From Isoetes engelmannii (taxonomy: Eukaryota; Streptophyta; Lycopodiopsida; Isoetales; Isoetaceae): a DNA stretch of 20,132 nt. Position numbers and translations under genes: made by a program. The notes beneath the pieces are model-generated. The model ran no database searches. It was not told the origin of the DNA and saw only the letters and a program-made list of their open reading frames with translations. How positions within the stretch are numbered: position 1 is the stretch's first letter; each line of letters opens with the position of its first letter. Shown in pieces: positions 8,641 to 18,863 of this stretch. The stretch is taken from the NCBI GenBank assembly GCA_011763485.2, contig JAANSK020289156.1, positions 1-20,132 on the forward strand, given 5' to 3'.

Positions 8641-11600
8641 ATGGCCGGAGTGTGTGTTAATGGAGGAGCTTCTGTGGCTCAGCCAACATCTTTTTCTCGT
8701 GCTGTGTCTTGTGGGCTCAGCCCACTTCATTCATTTGGGCATTCCATCCCCAATCATGTGGTGCCCATGCCCACTTGCACCTGCTCTGCCGCTGTTAGAT
8801 GTGGCTGGAGTGAGAAGAAGGTTGGAGGTGGCCATGAACCCTGGATTTCTTCCCTCAAGCATTTCAATGTGGAGCTTAATAAATGTGCCAAGTATGTTGC
8901 AAGTATGTCCTGTTTCAATCGTTTGGAGCTTGAACTTCACGGGTTCGAGAATGTAGTTTTAGTTGTCATCTAGTTTTAACCGATCATTTCCTTATCAGGC
9001 AATACGTTGTGGATAGAATGTATAAAGAATTATATATAACATAGTGTTTGTTGTTGTCATTATTGTTCCCTGGCTTGGGAATACAAGAACTTTGTGATAT
9101 CTGGTAATTGAGTCAAATGAGGATTATACAGCCTCTTTTTGAAACTCTAGCATAAGGGGTGAATCTGAAATATATATCTGTAGCTGTAGCTAAGATGACC
9201 ATGAAACCAATTTGTGCCTTGGCTTGGAGATGCATGAACTTGTGATCTTTGGTAAATTGAGCCAAATGAGGATTATACAGTCTCTGATATTTTTGAAATT
9301 CTATAGTAGTGTAAGGGCTGAATTTGAAACCAATTTGCCATGAAACCAATTTGCTTAAATTTTATGCAGTGTGAGGAAAGAAATGATTATTTTATTGTTT
9401 CTGCATGTCTAGACAAGGGAGAATGGTCGATGCAATGGACATATTGGAACAGATGGAGCATGCAGGGGTAGAACCAGATGTAGTTTCATATACATCTTTG
9501 ATCCAGGGATTTGGAAAACTGAAGAACTACAGAAAAGTTTGCGACTTTTGGAATGAAATGAAATCAAAGAGGTATGCTCGATCATACTAGTAATTGTTTT
9601 CTGAGGTGCATCATATAAACAGTATCATTAACATATTTCTCAGTTCCTGGGAACCTAAATTGAACTTGGTTTTTTATTTAAACTTTTCTGGGCGATTTCT
9701 TTTGCCCTCTTCTGAAATCTACATTAATTTAGAAACTGTACTTAGTAATGTTGTTATCTTGTATGTTTTGCCTAAACGTCTTCAGATGCAAAGCAGACTT
9801 GAGGTTGTGTACTATGCTTATAAATATATATGGAAAAGATGGTCTTCTTGAAGATATAATGGACATAAGGGATTACATGGAAGAAGAGAACATAAAGCCC
9901 GACAGTTTTACATACGCAGCTCTAGTCCAGGCATATTCTCAAGAAGGACTTTGGTCAAAGGCAGAGGATATCATAAGGTATTTACTTGTCTTTTTGATAT
10001 ATTTTTCAGCCATGCTCAATTACATATATGCTATCCTTAGTGGGGTTTTAGTATTTTTGTTATGAAGAGGCCATCCACCATGTAGTTGACACTGGACACT
10101 TGTTAATTTGAACTTGTGCCACCTGCCTGACACCGTGGCCAGCACAAGTGAGGGTATTTAGCTCCATGGCATCTCAACTATGTGGGTATGGACAGGAGAA
10201 TGAGTAGGCCAAAAGTGTATTTAAGATGATTATGAGATAGTTGGCACTTGGATTTGACACACTAGACTAATTTGACCGCGATGGCAATGGGTACTGCTTG
10301 GGCAGCAATGATGAAAATGGTTAGATGTGTGCATTAGAGATAATGAGAATTTGTTCTAATTTCATATTATTATCCTACATATAAAATGAAGGCGAGACAA
10401 TGGGCTAGAACAAGCTACTTAAGGAAAGATATCCAATAAGTAAGTAAAAGGAATTTGCCTAGTTTTGGGAGAGTTTCCCTTCTTACCTGCTGGAGCATTT
10501 TTATGAAAGGAATGCCATATTCATTACTTACTGTGAACAAAGTGTTGTTTGTTCGAAACTCGTACGTAACAATATATATAGAAGAAGTTGCTATAGAACT
10601 AGTAATATGGAATGCCATGTACTCATTCTTGGAGCTTCAGTCCTAAACTTTGGCCTTGCTTATAGTTAAAGATCATATACTGACCATTTACAGTGTTGTC
10701 TGCAGTGAGATGTTTGGAGAAGCAGGTACCAAAGATGATATACCTTGTGCCATTTTAGCCGGCGCGTATGTCAAAGCTGGTTTGCCTGAGATGGCTGAAG
10801 ATGTGTTCAGAAGATTGGAACCCAATGGCATAAAACCGACAATTGTGTATTTCAATACACTTCTGAATGCCCACAATAGCTTTTCCTCATTGGAGAAGGT
10901 ACAGGAAGTTGTACAACATATTAAAGCAACTGGTAAATACTGTATGACAATGTGTTTTTTCTTTATATGGATGCTATTAAATAAACAAATAGGTGTTTCC
11001 CTCTAGTCTTGTAATTACTTTATTGTATATTTTATATTTCGCTTGCAGGATGCAAGTTTACATTGTTGACATATACCTTATACATGGAAGCATATGTCAA
11101 GGCTAGACAACCTTACATGGCTGAAGAGTTGTTAGGAAGGTTGAAGGAGGATGGTATTCTTCCAGATGCCATTGCATATGGAGTGATTATCAGTGGTTAT
11201 TCAAAAGCTGGGTGCTTAGATGATGCAGAAAGGATTTTTCGGTTTGTATTTTAAATTCTCTATTCACTTAACACCCTGATTGCTAATAGTATTCTTTCTT
11301 GGCTGTTCCAGTCTTATGCTGAATGCAGGCCATGAACCACAGGTCACATTTTACAATTCTTTGATTCATGGATATGCAAACATTAAAAAGCCAGGGGAAG
11401 CAGAAAAGATTTTTAACATGATGCAGGGTTTGCAATGCCACCCTAATGTTTCAACGTACAACACTCTTATTTCTATGTACATAAGGAATGGCAAACGTAA
11501 AAAGGTATGTAAATATGTTAGAAGAAAACAAATGAATAACTAAATGCTTTTAGTCGATTTTCTAACCTCGAATCTAGTTATCATATGAAAGCTGCGTATC

Positions 11601-11800
11601 GGTTTCAGAGTAATGTATTTTAATGATTTTCGTTTTTGATGTACCAGGCAGAAGCCTTATATTCCAGTATGCATCAAGCTGGTTGCAAACCAGATGCTAT
11701 CACTTACAGGATTTTGCATAATGCTTATATGTCATCTAGAAATTACGTGGATGCAGAAAAGATTATAATGGATATGAGGAAAGATGGCATAAGCTTTTGA
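8641..11800 (+). CDS. P-class pentatricopeptide repeat protein, seven exons, probably chloroplast
   Basis: The exons I infer are 8641-8891, 9413-9571, 9786-9977, 10706-10932, 11049-11241, 11312-11504 and 11648-11800 (TGA at 11798). They total 1,368 bases, or 455 residues. All six introns are GT-AG (521, 214, 728, 116, 70 and 143 bp), and the phases chain without conflict. The protein starts MAGVCVNGG. Residues 1-54 are rich in Ser, Ala and small residues with almost no acids. SAAVRC at about 49-54 looks like a chloroplast transit-peptide cleavage site. From about residue 75 to the end there are 11 tandem 34-36-residue PPR motifs (for example YNTLISMYIRNGKRKKAEAL). No E, DYW or SMR domain follows, so it is P-class. 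PPR proteins of this class bind organelle RNA and act in its stability, splicing or translation. I cannot assign an orthologue or gene symbol. The exon 1-2 junction (NKCA/K/QGRMVDAM) is inferred from phase and motif continuity. Confidence 0.9.
9071..9355. repeat. 149-bp tandem duplication in PPR intron 1
   Basis: Copies start at 9071 and 9220 with TGGCTTGG. Shared blocks include AACTTTGTGAT or AACTTGTGAT, CAAATGAGGATTATACAG, TTGAAA and the closing ATGAAACCAATTTG. Small indels separate the copies. The duplication makes up more than half of the 521-bp intron and ends about 57 bases before the exon 2 acceptor. Confidence 0.88.
9978..10705 (+). other. PPR intron 3, largest intron, nothing recognised inside
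   Basis: The 728-bp intron begins GTATTT and ends TGTCTGCAG. Short open frames on both strands near 10415-10646 have no family resemblance. I see no terminal repeats that would identify an insertion. Confidence 0.6.
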
Positions 11801-13243
11801 AATGAACGGTACTTTTATTTCTATAAACGTTAACTGCTGACAGAAGAAGAGGTCCTGGAGGAATCTTAGTTGGTCGTCTTCCATATGGTTCATGGAAACT
11901 GGTTTTCAACTTGGGCTTGCCATGTTATGGACCAAGAGTGCATTCGAGGATTTCTGACCGAAGGTTTTGAGCTATAGGAGCTTACAAGAAAGCAAAGTGG
12001 CATTATATTTTGAGCTAGATTCGTTTATGTTTCGAGAATGCTTATACAATTTATTCTTGGTTCATTGCTAAAATTTGGCGTTTGTAAATTGTGAGCAATT
12101 TAAGACGTGCCTGCCAATATAATCATGGTACTGAAAGATAGCCATTAATCATGCCAGCATGATCTATTATTTTAAGAGGAAAACTTGACTGCATTGTCAA
12201 GTTCAAATTCTCTGAGCTGAGATTTGAGGTTTTATATTTTGAGTTATAAGTTGGCTAGGTAGAAAAGATGGAAGTCCAAGTTAAAAACGCCATCAATTTC
12301 TAGCTTTTTATATCAAAAACTATTCTCAGGAATTTTTGCACAAAAACTTTCAGGTGGCACAGTTTAGATTTTTGCTTCAATCATCGGAATTTCAACCCCT
12401 TGGTGGCTTATGTCAAGTAGCCGCCTGGGTTTCATGTGGGAAACTGATAATGCTGCATCACTCGAGACTAATGCCCCTCCCGTTGCTCCCCTTCACCTAG
12501 GCGATTATCTAGCACGAATTTAAAGCCTGCATTGCATTTCTACATTCATGCATTAATAGCATCAATTGCAAAATTAGCTAGTCTCTCCCCTTCCCCATCC
12601 CACCCACATGGCAAGACCATACTCTGTTTCCTCCATGGCAAGTGGAATTTATTATTATTGATACTATGTCTTTATTTTTTTCTAAAGTTGTAAAGCTTAG
12701 CACGATTTTAATTTTGACAAAGGATGATGGTAAATATGGCAATAAGTACTTGAACTGGTACTTGATAATGAAGTATTTTATCCTGGTAAACCCATGGTAA
12801 TAGTTTTATGACATGGAAGTATGTGGTTTACTAAGCTAATAATGTGCTATCACACAAAGGGTTGTCCATATGACCAAATTTGAGAAAAAATTGAATGGGA
12901 AAAATTCAAGAATGGAAAGAAGCCCGAACAAGAACAAAACTCTAGAACAAATCAAGAAGAAATTTGAGAAAAAAAAAGAAACAAAAAAAGACATCTGCAA
13001 CTTATTTTCCAATCCGCATCTCACTCCCACTTCTGCATGCATGCATGCCTCCCAGCGAACTGGCAGTGCTGAGCGGTTTATAAGGCTTTAATATGGGAAC
13101 TTCTTCAAATTCAATCGCTGCTCTCCATTCATCTTCGTCCCGAAATCTCCATCTTCAAATTCGAATATGCGGGGCATATCCCATTTTCACACCATCCATC
13201 CCTAGTGTTTGCCCTACGGGCAACCCAAAAATGAGCTGGAAAG
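11801..13243. other. PPR 3' flank and intergenic DNA
   Basis: The 3' untranslated region should begin at 11801, but I cannot place its end; no canonical AATAAA stands out in the next 300 bases. From about 12870 to 12990 there is a purine-rich, A-rich tract (many GAA, AAG and GAAAAA runs). It gives short basic or T-rich open frames on the two strands, most likely compositional. GCATGCATGCATGC occurs near 13036-13049. No gene is recognised. Confidence 0.5.
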
Positions 13244-13390
13244 AGCAGATTGCAGTGATGGCTTAGTGGTAAGGCGGTGCTCAATAGGATTCAAAAACTA
13301 CTGGCTACCATCGGGTGGGAGACATGTGCAGGTGCAAGTCCCACCAACCTTACTTTTAATAAAAAAAAGAAAAAAATAGCAGCAGATTGC
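13244..13390 (+). mobile_element. tRNA-derived SINE with target-site duplications
   Basis: The element body is 13254-13380 (127 bp). TGGCTTAGTGG at 13259-13269 fits the RNA polymerase III A box, and GGTGCAAGTCC at 13331-13341 is one or two changes from a B box (GGTTCRANNCC). An A-rich tail ends it (about 13358-13377). AGCAGATTGC flanks both sides, at 13244-13253 and 13381-13390, as a 10-bp direct repeat. This is the full layout of a short tRNA-derived SINE copied by LINE machinery. The A-to-B distance of about 70 bases is longer than in a tRNA, so it is not a functional tRNA gene. The exact repeats suggest a fairly young insertion. Confidence 0.85.
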
Positions 13391-13616
13391 TCGAACGATT
13401 GAGACGACTGCTAGGTGATATGATAGTTTCTGATATCGATCTTATGGTCTGTTCCATTTGAACAGTAAGTACGAAGTAACAATTTATTAGAATTGTCAGT
13501 ATTAAAGATAGTTTCTTTAGGGGTTATAAGGATCACAGGAGACGAGGGGCTCTTTACCATTTTTAGAAAGATCAAGAAACGTCTCAGGCTTAGAATCCCT
13601 GGGGCCTAGTCAATTG
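13391..13616. other. short intergenic stretch, nothing recognised
   Basis: It lies between the SINE and a LINE fragment. No open frame or repeat stands out. Confidence 0.4.
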
Positions 13617-13930
13617 CACAATTGTATTAAAGAGTATATGTGCAAGAATGGAAGAAGAAGGTAAAGAAATTGACTATGGCAGGGTAAAACAGGGTTGACC
13701 GCTAATGCCAACCCTATTTGAGATATACATAGATGCTCCCCTTGAGAAATAGGGGGACATAGATGTACCCTTATTGAGAGATGCAAATGCCCCAATAATG
13801 CTATATGCAAATGACTTAAGAATGATGATGAACAAGAATCTATCAAAAGCAAAGATAGTGAGACTTGGAACAAAGACAACATTCATGTACAAAGAACCAC
13901 TCTTAGTGCCCAGGTCTCATCTTACAGAAC
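13617..13930 (+). mobile_element. fragment of a second LINE, reverse transcriptase palm
   Basis: One plus-strand frame shows the order of a non-LTR reverse transcriptase palm. A VKQG turn (about 13683-13694) is followed by PLMPTLFEIYIDAPLEK (about 13698-13748), matching the QGCPLSPTLFGIYID consensus. Next comes IMLYANDLRMMM (about 13795-13830), which corresponds to the YADD catalytic box with the first Asp changed to Asn. KTTFMYKEP (about 13876-13902) matches the segment after the palm. There are three or so in-frame stops, so it is dead. This differs from the LINE at 5890-7550, which shows only the downstream domains. The clade cannot be settled by eye. Confidence 0.8.
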
Positions 13931-14142
13931 ATTAGCGACCAGCCATCTTCTATGCAGAACTTGAAAAGAAGTAAATCTAGATGGCCAATCAAACGTGCCT
14001 CACTAGGATCTTGGCATCCTAGGACCTATGGCCCCTGGTATACTTGTAGGGGGCAGTGCTCCTTGAAGGGGGATTGCAAGAACATGCCATGTGCCGTCGT
14101 ATGTCCTTAGGACGCTGGCTAGTGCTACGACGTTAAAATATA

Positions 14143-14170
14143 CTTCCTTCCTTCCTTCCTTCCTTCCTTC
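14143..14170. repeat. (CTTC)7 microsatellite
   Basis: Seven perfect tetranucleotide units, 28 bases. It lies at the 3' end of the minus-strand DUF7869-like pseudogene. Confidence 0.98.
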
Positions 14171-15117
14171 TTATCAGGAATGTAGCATTTCACAAAGCCT
14201 TTCCATTCAGGAACCTCATGCACAATGTAAGGCGTTGGAGTCTTCAAACTACTTCGGAATGGTGAGTGCACATGACCTTTTCAAAAGAGTAGAGTAATTG
14301 CCAAATAAAGCATTTATATCATCATGTGTATGCCCAACTATCATGAACTCCAATTGCACCTCATCAAACACACCCCGTCACACAAGGTAAGAAAAGTATG
14401 CGAACACATACTTGGTCTTGTTTTGGCGGGAGCAATTATCAAGCTGCAGGTAAAGTCTCCTCGGTAGCTTTTTCATTCGTGGGATCTCCCCTGGAGTCAA
14501 ATGATATGGTTTGCATGAAGTATTGGTCACCTTTGTCTTCGAAGCCTCACACCCTAGAATTGAAAAACCCAATGCAGCATGCACATGGTGGTCTAGTTGT
14601 ATCATGTAGGTGACTCCAGTTATCTTCAGCTAAATCTCCTAGTATCTTCAATACATGATCGAGAGATCCAACATGAAAGTAGAGCCATCGTGCCAAAGCT
14701 CAACCGAGAAATGGCCTAGTGCTACTGACCCATGGCCATGCATCAAAGCTGCAATGGGGTTGACCTTCATTCTCTCCCCTCTTCATACTGACTTGGCTAA
14801 CTTTTCAAGCCTAGGTACCATAGTCTTATTCAGATCCATTTTATCATGAATGATGAGGGAATGCTAATTGTAAGAGCTTGATCCGGTGCACGATACGAAA
14901 GCAGTCGTCAAGGCCAATAAAGGCTTTTGCAAGATAATTGCGCTGTCATATGAGCTTTCATTTCCACTTGTAACTCTCTTCTTTCTAATAGATCCTGTGT
15001 TTTAGCCAATTTCTCTTTGATAACTATGTATGTATTGCATTTGGACAAAGCTATGGACTTGGCTATGTCAACCTTCGAATGATTTTCCTTCCAAATATGC
15101 AAGAAAGAAGACTTCAA
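14171..15117 (-). pseudogene. decayed transposase-like gene with DUF7869-type domain
   Basis: Read on the minus strand from 15117, the first part has FLHIWKENHSKVDIAK and then SKCNTYIVIKEKL and KAHM. This fits the segment of this family in which a Cys-x-x-Cys pair precedes a charged helix; here the second Cys is Tyr. Further on are DLNKTMVPRLEKLAKS (about 14838-14791) and MHGHGSVA (about 14743-14720). LYLQLDNCSRQNK follows at about 14458-14420 with LQLDNC at 14449-14432, then VGHTHDDI at 14338-14315. LDNC...NK...VGHTHxDI are the hallmark blocks of proteins I know as DUF7869, an RNase H-like, probably transposase-derived family. The conserved acids of both blocks survive. The frame is interrupted several times, so the gene is dead. 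The family name is from memory and needs a profile search. Confidence 0.78.
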
Positions 15118-15613
15118 CGCCTACTTACTAGTCAACTCTTCTACAACAATATCAACTTTTTGATGTATATCTTTCTTGGTCAAACATAGGGCAGCTTTAA
15201 TATAGTCCCTTGATTGGTCTTCTTCGACCTATGCAGCATAATCTCAGCGTTCTCAGCAACATACAATATGAGTATGCTATCCGATGCCAAAGTATGAGAC
15301 TTCGTCTTTAATTTTCCATGCTCAACTACCCTGCAGCCTTCCAAAAATTTCCTTTTTCCATTTGCATATAGTTGACAAAGCTTCATAAGACATCTGCCAT
15401 GCTTGCTGGCAAAACTCCTTTATTATTAATCATCATCATGCCAACCTGATCATCACATTACATAAGTCAAACATGTTATAGACAAGGGTCATTTTATCTG
15501 ATGATTTCATGTTCCAGAGAAGGTCCTGAGACTGTTAATCTCTTTAGCCGAGAACATAGAACAACACTTGTTTCCACATGAGGAAGTTCTGAAAATTTTT
15601 ACTACTTGCACTG
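15118..15613 (-). other. linker between the two transposase-like parts
   Basis: A 68-codon minus-strand open stretch (15386-15180) lies here, rich in Lys and Leu, with no motif I can name. It may be the middle of the same decayed gene, since both neighbours are on the same strand and in the order a single protein would need. Confidence 0.35.
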
Positions 15614-16444
15614 TTATCTTCTTAACACATTTGGAAGGTGTTTTTGCTTGCCTTTCTCACTCTTATTCATATTATATGCTCTCTTGAAGCTAACCGCTTC
15701 TACTTTAGCGAGATGCTTTTGCTTGGCCTCGGAGGCTTCATCAATAGCCTTTCGCAAAATCCTGGACAACAAATTCTCGTCCACAACCACCAAGTGTATC
15801 TCCCAGCTCACCAAGTCATGCAGTTGAGGCATCTAGATGCAAGCTACACACCTCATTGATGGTTTAGCAGGCATATGAAGCACCTCCATCAGTGTTGTAG
15901 CAATGAACTCATCCTCTAGAAGCAAACCAGAAATGCAAAGATTTGGATCTGTAACTATAATTGTACCCATGCCATACGTTCTATCGCAATATCTATTGCA
16001 AATGTGCTCTATGAAATCGTCCCTAGTGACGACATTAGATGCTATTGTAAATGGAGGAGGCAGCTCTTCATTACCAAGAACTTGATAATTTATTTTCTTG
16101 ATTTGTTTTTCAAGGGTGTCGGTTGACAAGTTAGCCGATGCTACTTCCGTCACAACGTTAAATGAAGGATACAACATGAAGGCACCACATGCTTGCTCTA
16201 CAGTCTCTATTTTGGGCTCCTCAAAATGCAATCTAGCTATACCATCTAAATAGATACAACTAAGGTGCCCATCTGGCACTGGAGCATTGTGATATCTAGT
16301 AAAAGCATGAACCTTTCCCGTAGCCACCACCACATCATTTACTAAAAGAGTTAAAAGCTCTGAAGACATCTGCAAGCTGCAAGAGAATACCGAGCAATCG
16401 CGCCCACGATTTTCCTGAGCTAGATCCGTGATTTTTTCTAGCAA
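15614..16444 (-). pseudogene. DUF8039-like protein fragment on the transposase strand
   Basis: The open frame runs from 16444 to a single TAG near 15835 and continues in the same frame to 15614. The first ATG inside it is near 16369 (MSSELL). Residues 26-95 show VVVATGKV, a His-Asn-x-Pro-x-Pro-x-Gly-His stretch, CIYLDGIA and VEQACGAFMLYP. This follows the pattern of the plant DUF8039 domain (VAxGxV...H..P.PxGH..V..D......T...A.G..I.WP), which is often met in CACTA/En-Spm-linked proteins. The rest (HICNRYCDRTYGMG; then a Lys/Glu-rich helical tail) is unrecognised. It lies upstream of, and on the same strand as, the DUF7869-like part, so one composite gene is possible. The assignment is by pattern only. 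Confidence 0.5.
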
Positions 16445-18458
16445 ATGGATTTAAGAATCTGCTCGAGTTGTTTCAAGTTTACACTCAAAGCTCAAACTAC
16501 AAAAAAATCGAGCTGCTCTCTTAAGCTCTAAATGTTATGGAAGATCGAAACCGCTATTTGTTCCAGCTTATGAAAATCGCCATTCCAATCTTGATGGACA
16601 AATTCTATTATGATGATATCTCTTTTGTAATTAGGATTTATGGTTTGTTGTTAATAGTGATCTGCCTCCCGAATGATGTCAAATTAGATGTTTAGCCATA
16701 ATAATAACATAAACTAATACCATGAGGTATCTAGAAATATCAAAGGTAATACATGAGTTAAAAACTAGGTAAATGAAATAGACATGACTGGAACAAATTC
16801 AAGAGAAGGTAGGCAACAATTCCAGCAAGAATTAATCACGCACCGAAAGGTCTATGAGGAGATCTAAGTATAAAACAGGAAGCTAGGGTGATTTTATAAA
16901 TATCCACGTATCTTAAACCCGTATCCACATATATTAATTCTGCCTATCTGCCCTGTGTATTGAAACCCCAGATGCCAATGATGTCTTGTAGTAACAAGCT
17001 ATCGCCTGCATGAGGACTCATTGAACAATGAGTGGTGTTGATATCCTGGCAGGTATAGAGAAGTACAGATAGAGGAAAGTAGAAAGGGAAGATCACATTT
17101 GCAAAATATGTAATATGTGAAAAGTAGAAGAAGAAACCACATGATCAGACAATGCCTAGTATACACAATAAGGAACAAATTTAGAAGATCAAGTGGGACC
17201 TTTCAATCTTAGAGCTGATGACACAAGGCAAGACGCTAATAGACATGGCAAAAGCCCATTAAGGAAATGCCAATTAGGCACCGAGGGCGCATGAAAGTAA
17301 AGGGTTCATTATTTGAACCATATCAAAAGTGAACCCCCAATGTGGAACTCGCAAATTTTATTTCAACCAGGGGCACCCAGGTGGAATGGACGTATATGTA
17401 TTCTATTTTATGCTATAAAAATAAGAAAATTAAATGTTCACTTTTAAATGGATGCCAGTAAGAAGATGTCAGTTTGAATGGACTAGCCTAGTCCGCCTTC
17501 TCTGCTCCTGTTTTTTGGTCATATAACCAAGCTAGCCAGTGATCCAAGGACGCACCTGGTAAAGGAGTGATATGGCGGTGTAGAAAGGCCGTGGTTTTCA
17601 ATTCATATCGTGGGAGCTTAGATGGAAGTCATGCAAAGAGCCCTGCAATAAGCATTACTCCCCTCCCAATGACTTCTGCACTAAATTGAGTGGTGCCCAT
17701 GTTGCCATTTCTTATTGTCCCCCCATGCCACACTTCTCTTCTGTGCTTCTTATCATTGTTGTTCTGCCCCCTTGGATGCTAAGTGTTGGTGTTATGCTGA
17801 ACAGTCCATGCAACCCCACTATCTGTGTGAATCTAAAGAGAAACATACAAGAAATAGAAAGAAATGAAGATGATATAATACAATGACAACACAATGCAAG
17901 AGCCTAAAGGGCGAGCAAGAACACAATGAGCTAGAAGGCTCAAGACTGCCGATGAACTGAACTGGAATATCGATTCTCATACCTAAGTTCCCTTTGTATG
18001 CTAGGGAAGGGTCATGTCGTTACACAACTTAGAATGGTGATAACACCATACAAATATTTGCATTTCATATCCATTTCAGCCTCTGAAATCATAATAAACA
18101 TATGACGCTATACCATGTACAGTACCAAGGGACAGAAAGAAATGGTCCATGTTTTGTTTAACTCCTCGTGGTGTTCCAGTATAAACTATCGAAGGCTTAA
18201 AAGTCCCTTATTGAGTTCCTCTATATTCAAAATAAAGTATTGAACTAAGACCTGAAAAAATAACGATAAAATCATACCTTCGTTGCAAGGGGGATTCACC
18301 TTAATATCCTGTATGAACCATTTGAGTGTACGGAATGGGTTATTTTTGGAGCAATTTCGTATCGTATACATATGGAAAGAGGTAGTTTTAGACCGCAATG
18401 TGTAGTATTTTAAGCTGTATTAATAAGGAATGGATATTTTTATAGAAATTCTGGACCG
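16445..18458. other. two kilobases without a recognised gene
   Basis: Stops are frequent in all frames; open stretches of 60-70 codons at 17686-17894 and 18186-18398 have no family resemblance. A small inverted repeat GGTTCA/TGAACC lies near 17304-17320. If the minus-strand transposase pseudogene belongs to a larger element, its 5' end should lie in this stretch, but I find no terminal inverted repeat. Confidence 0.45.
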
Positions 18459-18466
18459 TATATAAA
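18459..18466 (+). promoter_or_regulatory. possible TATA box
   Basis: TATATAAA lies just where the sequence turns from AT-rich to GC-richer, about 85 bases before the hairpin cluster. It would suit a transcript starting near 18490 and running through the hairpins. The motif is common in AT-rich DNA, so support is weak. Confidence 0.25.
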
Positions 18467-18743
18467 GGGGTTTCTGTGCACCCAAGAACGCAGATGGCAT
18501 ATCCGTATTGCATAAAATTGAACGGGTGAGGATAATATTACCCTGGTTTCGGTGATCCCGGAGGTGTTTTTCCCGGCCTCCGGAATCACCACCATTTTTT
18601 GACGGAATCCGTTCAGGGAGCCTCCGTTTTGCCGTACTGACACATGTCAGCACGTCTGCACAAATCTTGGCCGTCCCTCACTTTGCGGCATCCTGGCCGT
18701 CCGCCGACCTACCGTCCTCCGGTATCACCACTAAAATTCGATG

Positions 18744-18798
18744 GGCGATAACCTCCTCCGGGATCACCAACCTGGTGATTCCGGAGGAGGTTATCGCC
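18744..18798. repeat. 55-bp near-perfect inverted repeat
   Basis: Two 26-base arms (18744-18769 and 18773-18798) match except at one position, around a 3-base centre. The left arm begins GGCGATAACCTCCTCCGG and the right arm ends with its complement. It would form a very stable cruciform or RNA hairpin. Confidence 0.97.
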
Positions 18799-18837
18799 AT
18801 GCCCTGGTGATTCGGGAGAAAGGGATCACCATGGCCT

Positions 18838-18863
18838 GGCTGATAACCGGTAAGTTATCAGCC
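18838..18863. repeat. 26-bp hairpin, perfect 10-bp arms
   Basis: GGCTGATAAC and GTTATCAGCC flank a 6-base loop. It shares GATAAC with the arms of the 55-bp palindrome 40 bases upstream, so the two may derive from one ancestor. Confidence 0.92.

Noticed and set aside
8654-8956. Alternative 100-codon plus-strand ORF overlapping PPR exon 1
   Set aside because: It is a frame shadow; the 8641 frame continues through a consistent splice into PPR motifs.
12836-13091. Basic and hydrophobic ORFs on opposite strands
   Set aside because: Both arise from a purine-rich, A-rich tract and have no family resemblance.
13254-13341. Functional tRNA gene
   Set aside because: A and B boxes are present, but they are about 70 bases apart, no cloverleaf can be drawn, and there is an A-rich tail with target duplications, so it is a SINE.
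14143-14170. CTTC run as a polypyrimidine splice signal
   Set aside because: It is a perfect tetranucleotide microsatellite, and the only coding remnant around it is on the other strand.
17686-17894. Opposed 60-66-codon ORFs as small genes
   Set aside because: Short, overlapping on both strands, and without motif or conserved context.
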